Shown here: piece after piece, positions 1-5,960 of the stretch
How the letters are laid out: the number at the start of each line of letters is the position of its first letter
How positions within the stretch are numbered: position 1 is the first letter of the stretch
DNA from: Geobacter sp. UBA6169
GTDB lineage: Bacteria > Desulfobacterota > Desulfuromonadia > Geobacterales > Pseudopelobacteraceae
Assembly: GCA_002422265.1 (NCBI GenBank)
Contig: DIUB01000027.1
Span: 1 to 7,654 of the forward strand
Length of the DNA stretch: 7,654 nucleotides
Direction: 5' to 3'
Notes under the pieces: generated by a model
Database searches by the model: none
Told to the model about the DNA's origin: nothing
Seen by the model: the letters and a program-made list of their open reading frames with translations, nothing else
Position numbers and translations under genes: made by a program

Positions 1-813
1 TACATGCTGTCCACCCTGGCCTTTTTCGTCTACCTGGCCGGGCGCAACAAACAGGTGGGCCTGGCCGGCTCAATCCTGGCCTGGATCGGTTTTGCCATCC
101 ATACCACGGCCACCGGCCTGCGCTGGAAAGAGTCCTACGACCTGCTGGGCACCGGTCATGCACCGCTCTCAAACCTGTACGAATCAGTGGTCTTCTTTGC
201 CTGGAGCATTGTACTGATCTTCGGCATCATTGATGCCAAGTACCAATACCGGGCCGTGGGCGCCTTTGTGATGCCGTTTGCCCTGCTCTGCATGACCTGG
301 GGCCAGCTGTTCCTGCCCACTGACATCAACCCGCTGATGCCGGCCCTGCAGAGCAACTGGCTCACCTACCACGTCATCACCTGCTTCCTGGGCTATGCCG
401 GCTTTGCCGTGGCCTGCGCGGTATCGATCATGTACCTGATCAAGACCAGGGCTGAGGAAAAGGCCACCGGTGCCGCCGGGGGGATGCTCTCGCTCTTTCC
501 CCCCACCAAGGTGCTGGATGATCTGAACTACAAGGCGATCATGGTCGGGTTTCCGCTTTTGACCCTGGGGATCATCACCGGCGCTGCCTGGGCCAACTAC
601 GCCTGGGGCACCTACTGGAGCTGGGACCCGAAAGAGACCTGGTCCCTGATTGTCTGGTTCATCTACGCCGCCTTCCTGCATGCCCGTTTTACCAAGGGCT
701 GGGCCGGCAAGCGGGCTGCCTGGCTTTCCATTGTCGGCTTTGCCGCCACCATCTTCTGCTATCTGGGGGTCAACCTGCTGCTGTCGGGACTGCACAGTTA
801 CGGAGGGCTGTAG
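1..813 (+). CDS. ccsB: System II cytochrome c biogenesis protein CcsB (CcsA/ResC family), 5' partial
   Basis: Integral membrane protein of System II (Ccs) cytochrome c maturation, which presents haem for ligation to CxxCH apocytochromes on the periplasmic side. The tryptophan-rich WWD-type motif WGTYWSWDPKE lies at residues 201-211, counted from the ATG at position 4, followed by a Trp-rich helix. Candidate haem-ligand histidines are H33, H123, H226 and H264. About six to eight hydrophobic segments are visible. The frame is open to base 1 and the first visible residues already form the end of a membrane helix, so the true start probably lies upstream and roughly 10-20 residues are missing; ATG 4 is therefore not taken as the start. 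The stop is 2 nt before the DUF2318 gene, so the two are probably co-transcribed. Family naming varies: this WWD subunit is called CcsA, CcsB or ResC in different systems. HemX is a related alternative, but the neighbours do not support it. Confidence 0.9.
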   Translation, partial: YMLSTLAFFVYLAGRNKQVGLAGSILAWIGFAIHTTATGLRWKESYDLLGTGHAPLSNLYESVVFFAWSIVLIFGIIDAKYQYRAVGAFVMPFALLCMTWGQLFLPTDINPLMPALQSNWLTYHVITCFLGYAGFAVACAVSIMYLIKTRAEEKATGAAGGMLSLFPPTKVLDDLNYKAIMVGFPLLTLGIITGAAWANYAWGTYWSWDPKETWSLIVWFIYAAFLHARFTKGWAGKRAAWLSIVGFAATIFCYLGVNLLLSGLHSYGGL

Positions 814-815
814 CC

Positions 816-1250
816 ATGCGCTCTAACTTGCTGATTATCATGCTGTGTACCGTGGTTTTGACCGGTTTCGGTTTCAGCTCCCACAAAAAGCTGCAGCCTG
901 AAGGAAACCAGGTCAGGATTCCGGTCACCCAGTTACAGACACAGAAGGCAGTCCACTACCGTGTGCTGGTGGATGGGCGGGAAATACGCTTTTTTGCGGT
1001 GCGGGGCAGCGACGGCAAGATCCGTACGGCACTGGATGCCTGCGATGCCTGCTACCGTCAACGCAAGGGGTATGAACAGAAAGGAACCGTCATGGTCTGC
1101 CGCAACTGCAACATGGCTTTTCCGGTTGACCGGATAGGTCCTGCAGCGGTAGGGGGCTGCAATCCCCATCACCTGCCTTCCCGGATCGAGGGAGGAATGC
1201 TGATTATTGCGGTTGATGAACTGCGGAAAGGAGCCAGGTTCTTTCCATGA
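816..1250 (+). CDS. DUF2318 (Fe-S membrane protein-like) cysteine-rich protein
   Basis: A 144-residue protein with an N-terminal hydrophobic segment (about residues 4-20, signal anchor or uncleaved signal; no lipobox Cys) and a C-terminal DUF2318 domain. The domain shows C76-x2-C79 (CDACY), C95-x2-C98 (CRNC) and a further Cys in GGCNP (C115), a pattern suited to binding metal or an Fe-S centre outside the membrane. A GGAGG-type ribosome site ends about 8 nt before the ATG, and the start is 2 nt after the ccsB stop. The 3' end overlaps the permease gene by 4 nt (ATGA). In established FTR1/P19-type iron loci (for example the Campylobacter Cj1658-Cj1665 region) DUF2318 proteins are encoded beside FtsX-like permeases and an ATPase, as here. 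The family role is poorly defined; a part in iron or redox handling is inference. Confidence 0.85.
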   Translation: MRSNLLIIMLCTVVLTGFGFSSHKKLQPEGNQVRIPVTQLQTQKAVHYRVLVDGREIRFFAVRGSDGKIRTALDACDACYRQRKGYEQKGTVMVCRNCNMAFPVDRIGPAAVGGCNPHHLPSRIEGGMLIIAVDELRKGARFFP

Positions 1251-2407
1251 AACCATATCATATCGCACTGAAGAACCTGCAGCGGCGACCGGCGCGGATG
1301 TTCTTTCTGACCGTGGCCCTGGCAGTGGGACTGGCGGCAGTGGTGGCGCTGGTAACCCTGGCCAACTCCATGACCGCTGATATTGAACTGACCATGGACC
1401 AGTTCGGGGCCAATATCCTGATCACCCCCAAGAGCAATGATCTGGCTCTGAATTACGGAGGTATCAGTCTGGGCAGGATCTCCTTTGATCAGCGGGAGCT
1501 GGACCCCTCTGTTCTTCAGCGTGTCAGAAATATTAAAAATCGTGAAAACGTGGCGATTGTCGCACCAAAGGTGCTGGGAGCTGTCAAGGTGGGAGATCGC
1601 GACCTGCTGCTGGTGGGGGTTGATTTTGAGGCAGAGCTGCGGCTTAAGCGCTGGTGGAATCTGAACGGCAGCGAGCCGGCAGCGGCAGACGATGCAATCC
1701 TGGGCAGTGCGGCGGCAAAGGTACTGGGGATAAAGCCTGGTCAGCGACTGGATGCTTCCGGACATTCATTCAGGGTCGCTGCGGTGCTGCAGGAGACCGG
1801 CTCCCAGGACGACAGCCTGCTGTTTGTGCCGTTGGCCGCAGCCCAGGCCGTTACCGGCAAGCAGGGCAAAATTACGCTGGTTGAGGTGGCTGCGCTGTGT
1901 GGCGGCTGTCCGATCACCGACATGGCCGGTCAGATCGCCAAGGCGCTGCCGGATGCCAAGGTCAGCGCCATCAAGCAGGTGATAGAAGGCCGGCTGCAGG
2001 CCATCGACCAGCTTAAGCGCTTTTCGTTCGGCATGGGGGCTGTCATCGCGGTGATCAGTATGGCGCTGGTCTTCATCACCATGATGGGCAGCATCAACGA
2101 ACGCAAGGCAGAGATCGGCATCTTCCGGGCCATCGGTTACCGCACCGGTCATGTGATGGGAATCATCCTGCTGGAGGCCGGTATAGTCGGGCTTTTGTCC
2201 GGCCTGACCGGATACCTGCTGGGGTTGGCTGCGGCAGCGATTGCACTGCCGTTGATGGCCCAGTCCGGCAATCCGCAGCTGCTGGTTGAGTGGAAGGTGG
2301 CCTTTGCGGCGGTACTGGCAGTGATGCTGGTCAGTCTGCTGGCGGCCTGGTGGCCGGCTTTGAAAGCGGGCAAGATGGACCCGGCCGATGCCTTAAGGAG
2401 TTTGTGA
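1247..2407 (+). CDS. MacB/FtsX-type ABC transporter permease
   Basis: A 386-residue permease with the MacB/FtsX layout: one N-terminal membrane helix (about 18-40), a large periplasmic domain (about 41-258), then three C-terminal helices (about 260-280, 303-335, 350-370). The cytoplasmic loop with ERKAEIGIFRAIG (285-297) is the typical contact with the ATPase. Type VII ABC proteins of this kind often act mechanically on extracytoplasmic substrates or partner proteins rather than forming a classical channel. The periplasmic domain carries CGGC (C218, C221), a possible metal or disulfide site that matches the cysteine-rich DUF2318 partner upstream. The start overlaps that gene by 4 nt and the stop overlaps the ATPase start by 1 nt, indicating translational coupling. 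The substrate is unknown; iron or a redox partner is suggested only by the neighbours. Confidence 0.88.
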   Translation: MKPYHIALKNLQRRPARMFFLTVALAVGLAAVVALVTLANSMTADIELTMDQFGANILITPKSNDLALNYGGISLGRISFDQRELDPSVLQRVRNIKNRENVAIVAPKVLGAVKVGDRDLLLVGVDFEAELRLKRWWNLNGSEPAAADDAILGSAAAKVLGIKPGQRLDASGHSFRVAAVLQETGSQDDSLLFVPLAAAQAVTGKQGKITLVEVAALCGGCPITDMAGQIAKALPDAKVSAIKQVIEGRLQAIDQLKRFSFGMGAVIAVISMALVFITMMGSINERKAEIGIFRAIGYRTGHVMGIILLEAGIVGLLSGLTGYLLGLAAAAIALPLMAQSGNPQLLVEWKVAFAAVLAVMLVSLLAAWWPALKAGKMDPADALRSL

Positions 2408-3066
2408 TGATTACAACAACGAAACTGATCAAGCATTACCCCTGCGGCGAGGGACAGGTGGCGGCTCTGCGCGGTGTTGATCTGGTGGTGCAGACCGGTG
2501 AATTCGTCTGCATCATGGGACAGTCCGGCTCAGGCAAAAGCACCCTGCTGACCATCCTGGGGGGCATGTGCCATCCCAGCGGAGGCAGCGTCGAGATTGA
2601 TGGCACTGCACTCTACAGCCTTAACGACAACGGTCTGGCCGATTTCAGGGCCCGCACCTTCGGTTTTGTATTTCAGTCGTTCCATCTGGTGCCGTACCTG
2701 ACCGCGCTGGAGAACGTGATGCTGCCGCTGGCGCCGCTCAAGCTGGCTGCTGCTGAGAAGCGCAGCATGGCAGCCGATGCCTTGGCGCGAGTCGGTCTGG
2801 CTGGCAAAGAGGGGCGGCTGCCCAGCAAGCTTTCCGGTGGGGAGCAGGAGCGGGTGGCCATTGCACGGGCCGTGGTGAACCGTCCGGCGATCCTGTTTGC
2901 CGATGAACCCACCGGCAACCTGGACAGCGCCACCAGCGACCAGGTCATGGGCCTGTTTGCCGAGCTGCACCAGAGCGGCCAGACCATTGTGATGGTTACC
3001 CACAACCCGGACAATGGTCGCTATGCCCAGCGCACCATCAGCCTGAAGGACGGGCTGGTGATGTAG
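2407..3066 (+). CDS. ABC transporter ATP-binding protein (MacB/LolD-like)
   Basis: A 219-residue ATPase that would power the upstream permease as a homodimer on the cytoplasmic face. All motifs are intact: Walker A GQSGSGKST (38-46), Q-loop Q90, signature LSGGE (142-146), Walker B ILFADE (162-167), D-loop NLDS (171-174) and H-loop H199. The signature continues as EQERVA rather than the more usual QQQRVA. ATG 2407 is chosen because AAGGAG lies at 2395-2400, 6 nt upstream, and the start overlaps the permease stop (TGATG); the frame is open further upstream to an ATG at 2290, but those 39 extra residues lie inside the permease and look unlike protein. Length and sequence fit the LolD/MacB/FtsE class. 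It is the last gene of the + strand operon. Confidence 0.92.
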   Translation: MITTTKLIKHYPCGEGQVAALRGVDLVVQTGEFVCIMGQSGSGKSTLLTILGGMCHPSGGSVEIDGTALYSLNDNGLADFRARTFGFVFQSFHLVPYLTALENVMLPLAPLKLAAAEKRSMAADALARVGLAGKEGRLPSKLSGGEQERVAIARAVVNRPAILFADEPTGNLDSATSDQVMGLFAELHQSGQTIVMVTHNPDNGRYAQRTISLKDGLVM

Positions 3067-3073
3067 TGACGAA

Positions 3074-3118
3074 GCAGGTTGTGAGGCCTTTGGTCTTGTC
3101 AATGGCCTCATAACCTGC
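3074..3118 (+). repeat. Strong 15-bp hairpin after the ABC operon
   Basis: Inverted repeat with arms 3074-3088 and 3104-3118 and a 15-nt loop. All 15 positions pair in a + strand transcript, with one G-U wobble (3081/3111); in a - strand transcript that position becomes a C-A mismatch. It starts 7 nt after the ATPase stop codon. No T-run follows in either direction, so it is not a classical intrinsic terminator. It may protect the 3' end of the operon mRNA or assist a factor-dependent stop. Confidence 0.6.
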
Positions 3119-3133
3119 GCCCAGTTCGGCCAG

Positions 3134-3191
3134 AAAAAAGCTGCAGATGAAACTGCGGATGCGTTGCCGGTGACCGTTACCAGCCACCGGC
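3134..3191 (-). terminator. Candidate terminator region for the cytochrome / zinc-ribbon operon
   Basis: Downstream of the zinc-ribbon stop codon, reading the - strand, there is a perfect 7-bp stem (3185-3191 with 3166-3172, 12-nt loop), then a small GCAG/CTGC stem (3153-3156 with 3143-3146), then six T residues (3139-3134). The short stem beside the T-run is weak for an intrinsic terminator, and the stronger stem is about 27 nt away from it, so this is only a candidate. Confidence 0.3.
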
Positions 3192-3201
3192 CGTTGCAGC
3201 G

Positions 3202-3495
3202 TTAGTCGAAGAGCTCCTCAAAGAATGATTTCTTCTTTTTGTAGTGATACCCGTGGCTTTTTTTGTAATGATCTTTGTCTGGATAGTGGCCGTACTGCTG
3301 CTGTGGTGGCGGCGGCTGATACGATGGTTGGTGCCGTGGCGGAGCAGGTGCTTCCTGTTGCACTGAGCGCTCAATAATTTTGTCAAGTTCACCGCGGTCA
3401 AGCCAGACACCACGGCAGCTGGGACAATAGTCTATTTCAATCCCCTGGCGCTCTGACATTACAAGGTTGGTTTCCGGACAAGCGGGACATTTCAT
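3202..3495 (-). CDS. TFIIB-type zinc-ribbon protein with His/Lys-rich tail
   Basis: A 97-residue protein. Residues 1-40 form a zf-TFIIB-like zinc ribbon: C3-x2-C6 and C24-x2-C27, followed by RGVWLDRGELDKI, the hallmark of this small bacterial family. The middle (about 45-67) is rich in Pro and Gln and likely disordered. The tail (about 69-90) is unusually rich in His, Tyr and Lys, ending in a KKKK run and an acidic FFEELFD. No signal peptide or membrane helix is visible, so it is probably cytoplasmic. A GGAG ribosome site (3504-3507) lies 8 nt upstream of the start. The gene follows the cytochrome gene by 57 nt on the same strand with no terminator between, so it probably shares the riboswitch-controlled transcript. 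The biochemical role is unknown; nucleic acid or metal binding is inference. Confidence 0.85.
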   Translation of the reverse strand: MKCPACPETNLVMSERQGIEIDYCPSCRGVWLDRGELDKIIERSVQQEAPAPPRHQPSYQPPPPQQQYGHYPDKDHYKKSHGYHYKKKKSFFEELFD

Positions 3496-3509
3496 GATGG
3501 ATTCTCCTT

Positions 3510-3535
3510 CGATTACTCTGTAGCTGGCGTAATCG
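3510..3535 (-). repeat. Intercistronic inverted repeat next to a ribosome site
   Basis: Perfect 7-bp inverted repeat (cgattac at 3510-3516, gtaatcg at 3529-3535, 12-nt loop) in the gap between the cytochrome and zinc-ribbon genes. In the - strand mRNA the hairpin ends 2 nt before the GGAG of the zinc-ribbon gene, so it could affect ribosome access or mRNA processing. There is no T-run, so it is not a terminator. Confidence 0.4.
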
Positions 3536-3552
3536 GAACAAGGTTACCGGCG

Positions 3553-3999
3553 TTAGTATTTAGCCTTGATGCTATTCAGTTCTTCTTTAGAGATATCCTT
3601 CCACCGCTTCTGGTTCCAGTTGCCGACCCAGTTTTTAAAGATACCGAGGTTGGCCTGACGTTCTGCCTCGGTGCCTCCAAGATACTGGTACATGTTGCCC
3701 GGTTTTTGATCAGTTCTGAACGTCCCGTCATCAAGCCTGCGCATCAGGGCACCGGTGAAAGGCCACCCCACGTAGGTAATCAGATGGCTGTAGGTGTCCA
3801 TCCGCATGCCGATCCCCTTGTCGGTGTAGCCTTTCTTGTCTTTGCCGAACTCGTCATGCTCGGGTGTGGTGGCGCCGTGGCAGGCAAGGCACTGTTTATC
3901 AAACAACGGCTTGATATCCTTGGTCCAGGTGACATCAGCCGCCTGCGCCTGTGTTGCGGCAACCAGTGCCATTACTACGATTGTGATCAATTTCTTCAT
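3553..3999 (-). CDS. Secreted monohaem c-type cytochrome
   Basis: A 148-residue protein with a clear Sec signal peptide (MKK, hydrophobic core to about 16, AQA cut before residue 21) and one haem-binding motif, C37-LAC-H41, preceded by DIKPLFDKQ, the usual lead-in of small cytochrome c domains. Candidate sixth-ligand methionines include M65, M67 and M103. The mature form (about 128 residues) should be periplasmic and probably carries electrons; no partner or reaction can be named. ATG 3999 is chosen because the signal peptide begins there and an AAGGAG ribosome site (4006-4011) lies 6 nt upstream; an in-frame GTG at 4098 falls in the terminator loop and is rejected. It is the first gene after a yybP-ykoY-type riboswitch and terminator, with a 63-nt spacer. 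The upstream ccsB gene could serve its maturation but is not in the same operon. Confidence 0.88.
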   Translation of the reverse strand: MKKLITIVVMALVAATQAQAADVTWTKDIKPLFDKQCLACHGATTPEHDEFGKDKKGYTDKGIGMRMDTYSHLITYVGWPFTGALMRRLDDGTFRTDQKPGNMYQYLGGTEAERQANLGIFKNWVGNWNQKRWKDISKEELNSIKAKY

Positions 4000-4062
4000 G
4001 TTCTGCTCCTTTCTTCGTCCGGAGATCTGCCAGCTTTCTGGCTCTGTTGCTGGTGATGCAAT

Positions 4063-4113
4063 AAAAAAGACCTTTACCCACAGCATACGATTGCACACTC
4101 AGGTAAAGGTCTT
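4063..4113 (-). terminator. Riboswitch-controlled intrinsic terminator
   Basis: Reading the - strand, AAGACCTTTACC (4113-4102) pairs perfectly with GGTAAAGGTCTT (4078-4067), a 12-bp stem with a 23-nt loop, running into six T residues (4068-4063). It lies upstream of the cytochrome gene, in its leader, so it acts as an attenuator. The 5' arm contains CCTTTAC (4109-4103), which is also the 3' strand of aptamer helix P1, making the two structures mutually exclusive. Confidence 0.88.
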
Positions 4114-4206
4114 GCGGTCGATTTCTCGTCCCGTATCCGGACCGGTTGGTCGTATTGGCGGATGACGGGTCGGCCATGTCTCTGGCCGGTGGCTACTCCC
4201 CTTTAC
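4103..4206 (-). promoter_or_regulatory. yybP-ykoY family manganese riboswitch aptamer
   Basis: The - strand carries the family hallmarks. GTAAAGGGGAGTAGCC runs from 4206 to 4191, and the closing segment GCAAGACCTTTAC from 4115 to 4103. P1 pairs GTAAAGG (4206-4200) with CCTTTAC (4109-4103). A 6-bp stem CGGCCA/TGGCCG (4188-4183 with 4176-4171) follows the conserved GGGGAGTAGC. The conserved loop element with TCA, which contacts Mn(II) in solved structures of the family, is seen in CGTCATC (4167-4161 region). CCCGT (4169-4165) can pair with ACGGG (4134-4130). Members of this family sense Mn(II) and usually turn genes on. Here stabilised P1 would sequester CCTTTAC and prevent the downstream terminator, an ON switch for the cytochrome gene. 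The assignment is from remembered consensus, not a covariance-model search. Confidence 0.87.
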
Positions 4207-4215
4207 AGGACCGGA

Positions 4216-4244
4216 AAGGTAGCGGAACACGATCCAATAGTCAA
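4216..4244 (-). promoter_or_regulatory. Candidate promoter for the riboswitch transcript
   Basis: On the - strand, TTGACT (4244-4239, 5 of 6 matches to the -35 consensus) is followed after 17 nt by TACCTT (4221-4216, 3 of 6 to the -10). The predicted start, near 4209, falls just before the aptamer P1 helix at 4206. This placement is what a riboswitch leader needs and is the main support, since the -10 is poor. Confidence 0.5.
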
Positions 4245-4353
4245 CAGGATATTGGTTGCATTTGTTCTGCTGCATTTTTGTCCGGGGTGGTATATAACAG
4301 CACGGCTCAGCTACAGAGATCAGCAGCACATACCCTTTGATTGGTCAGGATAT

Positions 4354-4881
4354 ATGCCCAGAAAGTTTCTGAAAAAATGGACGCCAAGTCCTGCATCGCT
4401 TAAGGAGCACAAGCACCTGCGCTTTCTGGGGACCGCGCTGCATGCGGAGTACCTCTGGCAGCTGAACCGGACTACGGTGGCCAGGGCCTGTGCCATCGGT
4501 ATCTTCTGCATGTGGATACCGGTTCCTTTCCAGACCGTGCTGGCAGCTATGGGAGCGGTGCTGTTCCGTGCCAACCTGCCGGTGTCGGTTGCGCTGGTGT
4601 TTATCACCAACCCGGTTACCATGCCGCCCATGTTTTATTTTACCTACAAGATCGGGGCGCTGCTGATGGGGGTGCCGCCGCAGGGCTTCCACTTTGAGCT
4701 GAGCATGGACTGGCTGACCAACGGCATGCTGCAGATCTGGAAGCCGTTTGTACTGGGAACCTCGCTGACCGCTGTGGTAACCAGTCTGCTTGCCTATTAC
4801 GTTGCACAGCTGCTCTGGAACCTGCATCTGCTCAAGCGGATCAGGGGGGTCAGAAAGATCAGGGCAGAGCGGGAACAGTAG
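4354..4881 (+). CDS. DUF2062 membrane protein (MPRKFLKKW-type)
   Basis: A 175-residue inner membrane protein of the DUF2062 family. The basic N-terminus (MPRKFLKKW), HKHLRFLG (19-26), LWQLNR (34-39) and the core ITNPVTMPPMFYFTY (84-98) match the widespread proteobacterial form. About three hydrophobic segments are visible (about 43-70, 76-105, 132-160), then a basic tail. The function is unknown. ATG 4354 is chosen because the family normally begins MPR(K/R); a longer in-frame start at 4162 would add 64 residues of low-complexity translation lying antisense to the riboswitch. The upstream ribosome site is weak and close (AGGA at 4347-4350). The gene is transcribed divergently from the riboswitch operon and ends 16 nt from the convergent AMMECR1 gene. 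A second, distinct DUF2062 gene lies at 6647. Confidence 0.85.
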   Translation: MPRKFLKKWTPSPASLKEHKHLRFLGTALHAEYLWQLNRTTVARACAIGIFCMWIPVPFQTVLAAMGAVLFRANLPVSVALVFITNPVTMPPMFYFTYKIGALLMGVPPQGFHFELSMDWLTNGMLQIWKPFVLGTSLTAVVTSLLAYYVAQLLWNLHLLKRIRGVRKIRAEREQ

Positions 4882-4897
4882 CCGCAACAACCGTCAG

Positions 4898-5440
4898 TTA
4901 CCGGTCCGTCTCCCCAAACACCTCCGCCGAAAAGAGGTACATTGCAGCGTCTTTCTGCCAGGCATCATCAGGCAGGCCGGCCTTGCGGCAGGTCTGCCGC
5001 AGGAAGGTATCGCGGTCCCAGCCGTACTCAACCGCCACCTGGGGCAGCAGCACCCCGTGGTTGTGTCCCTTGATCAGGTAGAGACCGTGGGTGCCGACCT
5101 GGATCTGTTCGATGGAGCTGATCTGCTGCAGGGGCGACAGCACCGAGATCTCCAGGCTGAAATCAGCCAGGTCGGCGGGTTTCATCGGATAAAAACGGGG
5201 GTCGCGGGTGGCGGCGGAAACAGCCATTTCCTGCACGGTCTGCCAGAGCGGTTGTTGCGCGGTAAAGCTGCCGATGCAGCCCCGCAGCTGCCCCTGTTGC
5301 TTGATGGTGACAAAACAGCCGGAAAGGCTGCAGAGCGCCGCTGAGGGCTTTTCAAGCAGCGGCAGCGGCTGTCCGGTTACGGTGGCGCAGATCGTTTCTC
5401 TGGCCAGTTGCAGGAGCTGGTTCTGTTCTTTTTTGTTCAT
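4898..5440 (-). CDS. AMMECR1-domain protein (AmmeMemoRadiSam system protein A)
   Basis: A 180-residue single-domain AMMECR1 protein. The family hallmark LRGCIG lies at 52-57, with SAATRDPRF (75-83) and LPQVAVEYGWD (132-142) also typical. AMMECR1 proteins often occur with a Memo-like protein and a radical SAM enzyme (AmmeMemoRadiSam); neither partner is in this window. The biochemical activity is unsettled, and the conserved Cys suggests an enzymatic or modifying role. ATG 5440 is chosen because it follows GGGGG (about 5447-5451) and gives the usual family length; the frame stays open further upstream, but only across the end of def. It starts 10 nt after the def stop and is the last gene of the ACT-def-AMMECR1 unit. 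No signal peptide is seen; it is probably cytoplasmic. Confidence 0.88.
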   Translation of the reverse strand: MNKKEQNQLLQLARETICATVTGQPLPLLEKPSAALCSLSGCFVTIKQQGQLRGCIGSFTAQQPLWQTVQEMAVSAATRDPRFYPMKPADLADFSLEISVLSPLQQISSIEQIQVGTHGLYLIKGHNHGVLLPQVAVEYGWDRDTFLRQTCRKAGLPDDAWQKDAAMYLFSAEVFGETDR

Positions 5441-5450
5441 GGCACACCCC

Positions 5451-5960
5451 CTACGCGTAGTTCTTGCGGCGGAACAGGCCGGTGCTGATACTGACGATCC
5501 GGTCCAGAAACAGCACGCCATCCAGATGATCCAGCTCGTGCTGGATCGCCACCGCCTCAAAGCCTGATGCCTCCAGCTCACGTTCCTCACCAGTCCTGCT
5601 GTCAAGAAAGCGGACCGTTATCACGGTGGCCCGCTCCACATCGCCGGTGTAGTCCGGCACGCTCATGCAGCCCTCCCGCATCACGGCGGTGCCGCTCCTG
5701 GCGATAATCTCCGGGTTGACCATGCAGAGCAGGCCGTGGTTGTTCTCCTTGCCGTGGCGGCTCTTGGAGACATCCACCACGCAGACACGCAGGGCTGCCC
5801 CGATCTGCGGCGCTGCCACACCGACCGAGCCGGGTCCGGCCTGCATGGTGTCGATCAGATCCTGCATCAGGCTGGTGATCTCGTCATCAATGACATCCAC
5901 CCGGCGGGCCAGCTTTTTTAAGACCGGATGGGGATATTTCAGGATGGTCTGTACCGCCAT
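5451..5960 (-). CDS. def: Peptide deformylase
   Basis: A 169-residue metallohydrolase that removes the formyl group from the N-terminal methionine of new proteins. The three catalytic motifs are complete: GVAAPQIG (47-54), EGCMS (96-100) and QHELDH (140-145). The expected metal ligands C98, H141 and H145 and the catalytic E142 are all present. The length matches bacterial type 1 enzymes. Motif I has Val where Leu is more usual, and motif II has Met for Leu; both are conservative changes. The ATG follows directly on the TAA of the ACT-domain gene (0 nt gap), with GGAG inside the end of that gene, indicating translational coupling. In many bacteria def is paired with fmt; here it sits between the ACT and AMMECR1 genes instead. 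Confidence 0.96.
   Translation of the reverse strand: MAVQTILKYPHPVLKKLARRVDVIDDEITSLMQDLIDTMQAGPGSVGVAAPQIGAALRVCVVDVSKSRHGKENNHGLLCMVNPEIIARSGTAVMREGCMSVPDYTGDVERATVITVRFLDSRTGEERELEASGFEAVAIQHELDHLDGVLFLDRIVSISTGLFRRKNYA

Noticed and set aside
184..795. Long - strand open frame opposite ccsB, and similar long frames opposite other genes
   Set aside because: They are antisense shadows of well-supported genes, with low-complexity Gly/Pro/Arg/His-rich translations and no recognisable domain or ribosome site.
3067..3201. Integron attC-like recombination site
   Set aside because: GTTAG-containing and hairpin-forming bases are present, but no matching pair of RYYYAAC and GTTRRRY core sites was found.
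4000..4098. In-frame extension of the cytochrome gene to GTG 4098
   Set aside because: It would start inside the terminator loop, run through the terminator stem, and bury the signal peptide; the AAGGAG site points to ATG 3999.
4063..4206. Cyclic di-nucleotide (GEMM) riboswitch, common before cytochromes in Geobacter
   Set aside because: The GEMM core and its tetraloop-receptor signature are not seen, whereas GGGGAGTAGC and the GCAAGACCTTT closing strand fit yybP-ykoY.
4257..4298. Promoter for the 4354 gene using TATATAAC at 4291-4298
   Set aside because: The -10-like box is good but nothing near 16-18 nt upstream resembles a -35 box, and no convincing sigma-54 pattern was found.
4162..4353. 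In-frame upstream extension of the DUF2062 gene starting at ATG 4162
   Set aside because: The 64 extra residues are unlike the family, whose members begin MPR(K/R), and the DNA is explained by the riboswitch and its promoter on the other strand.
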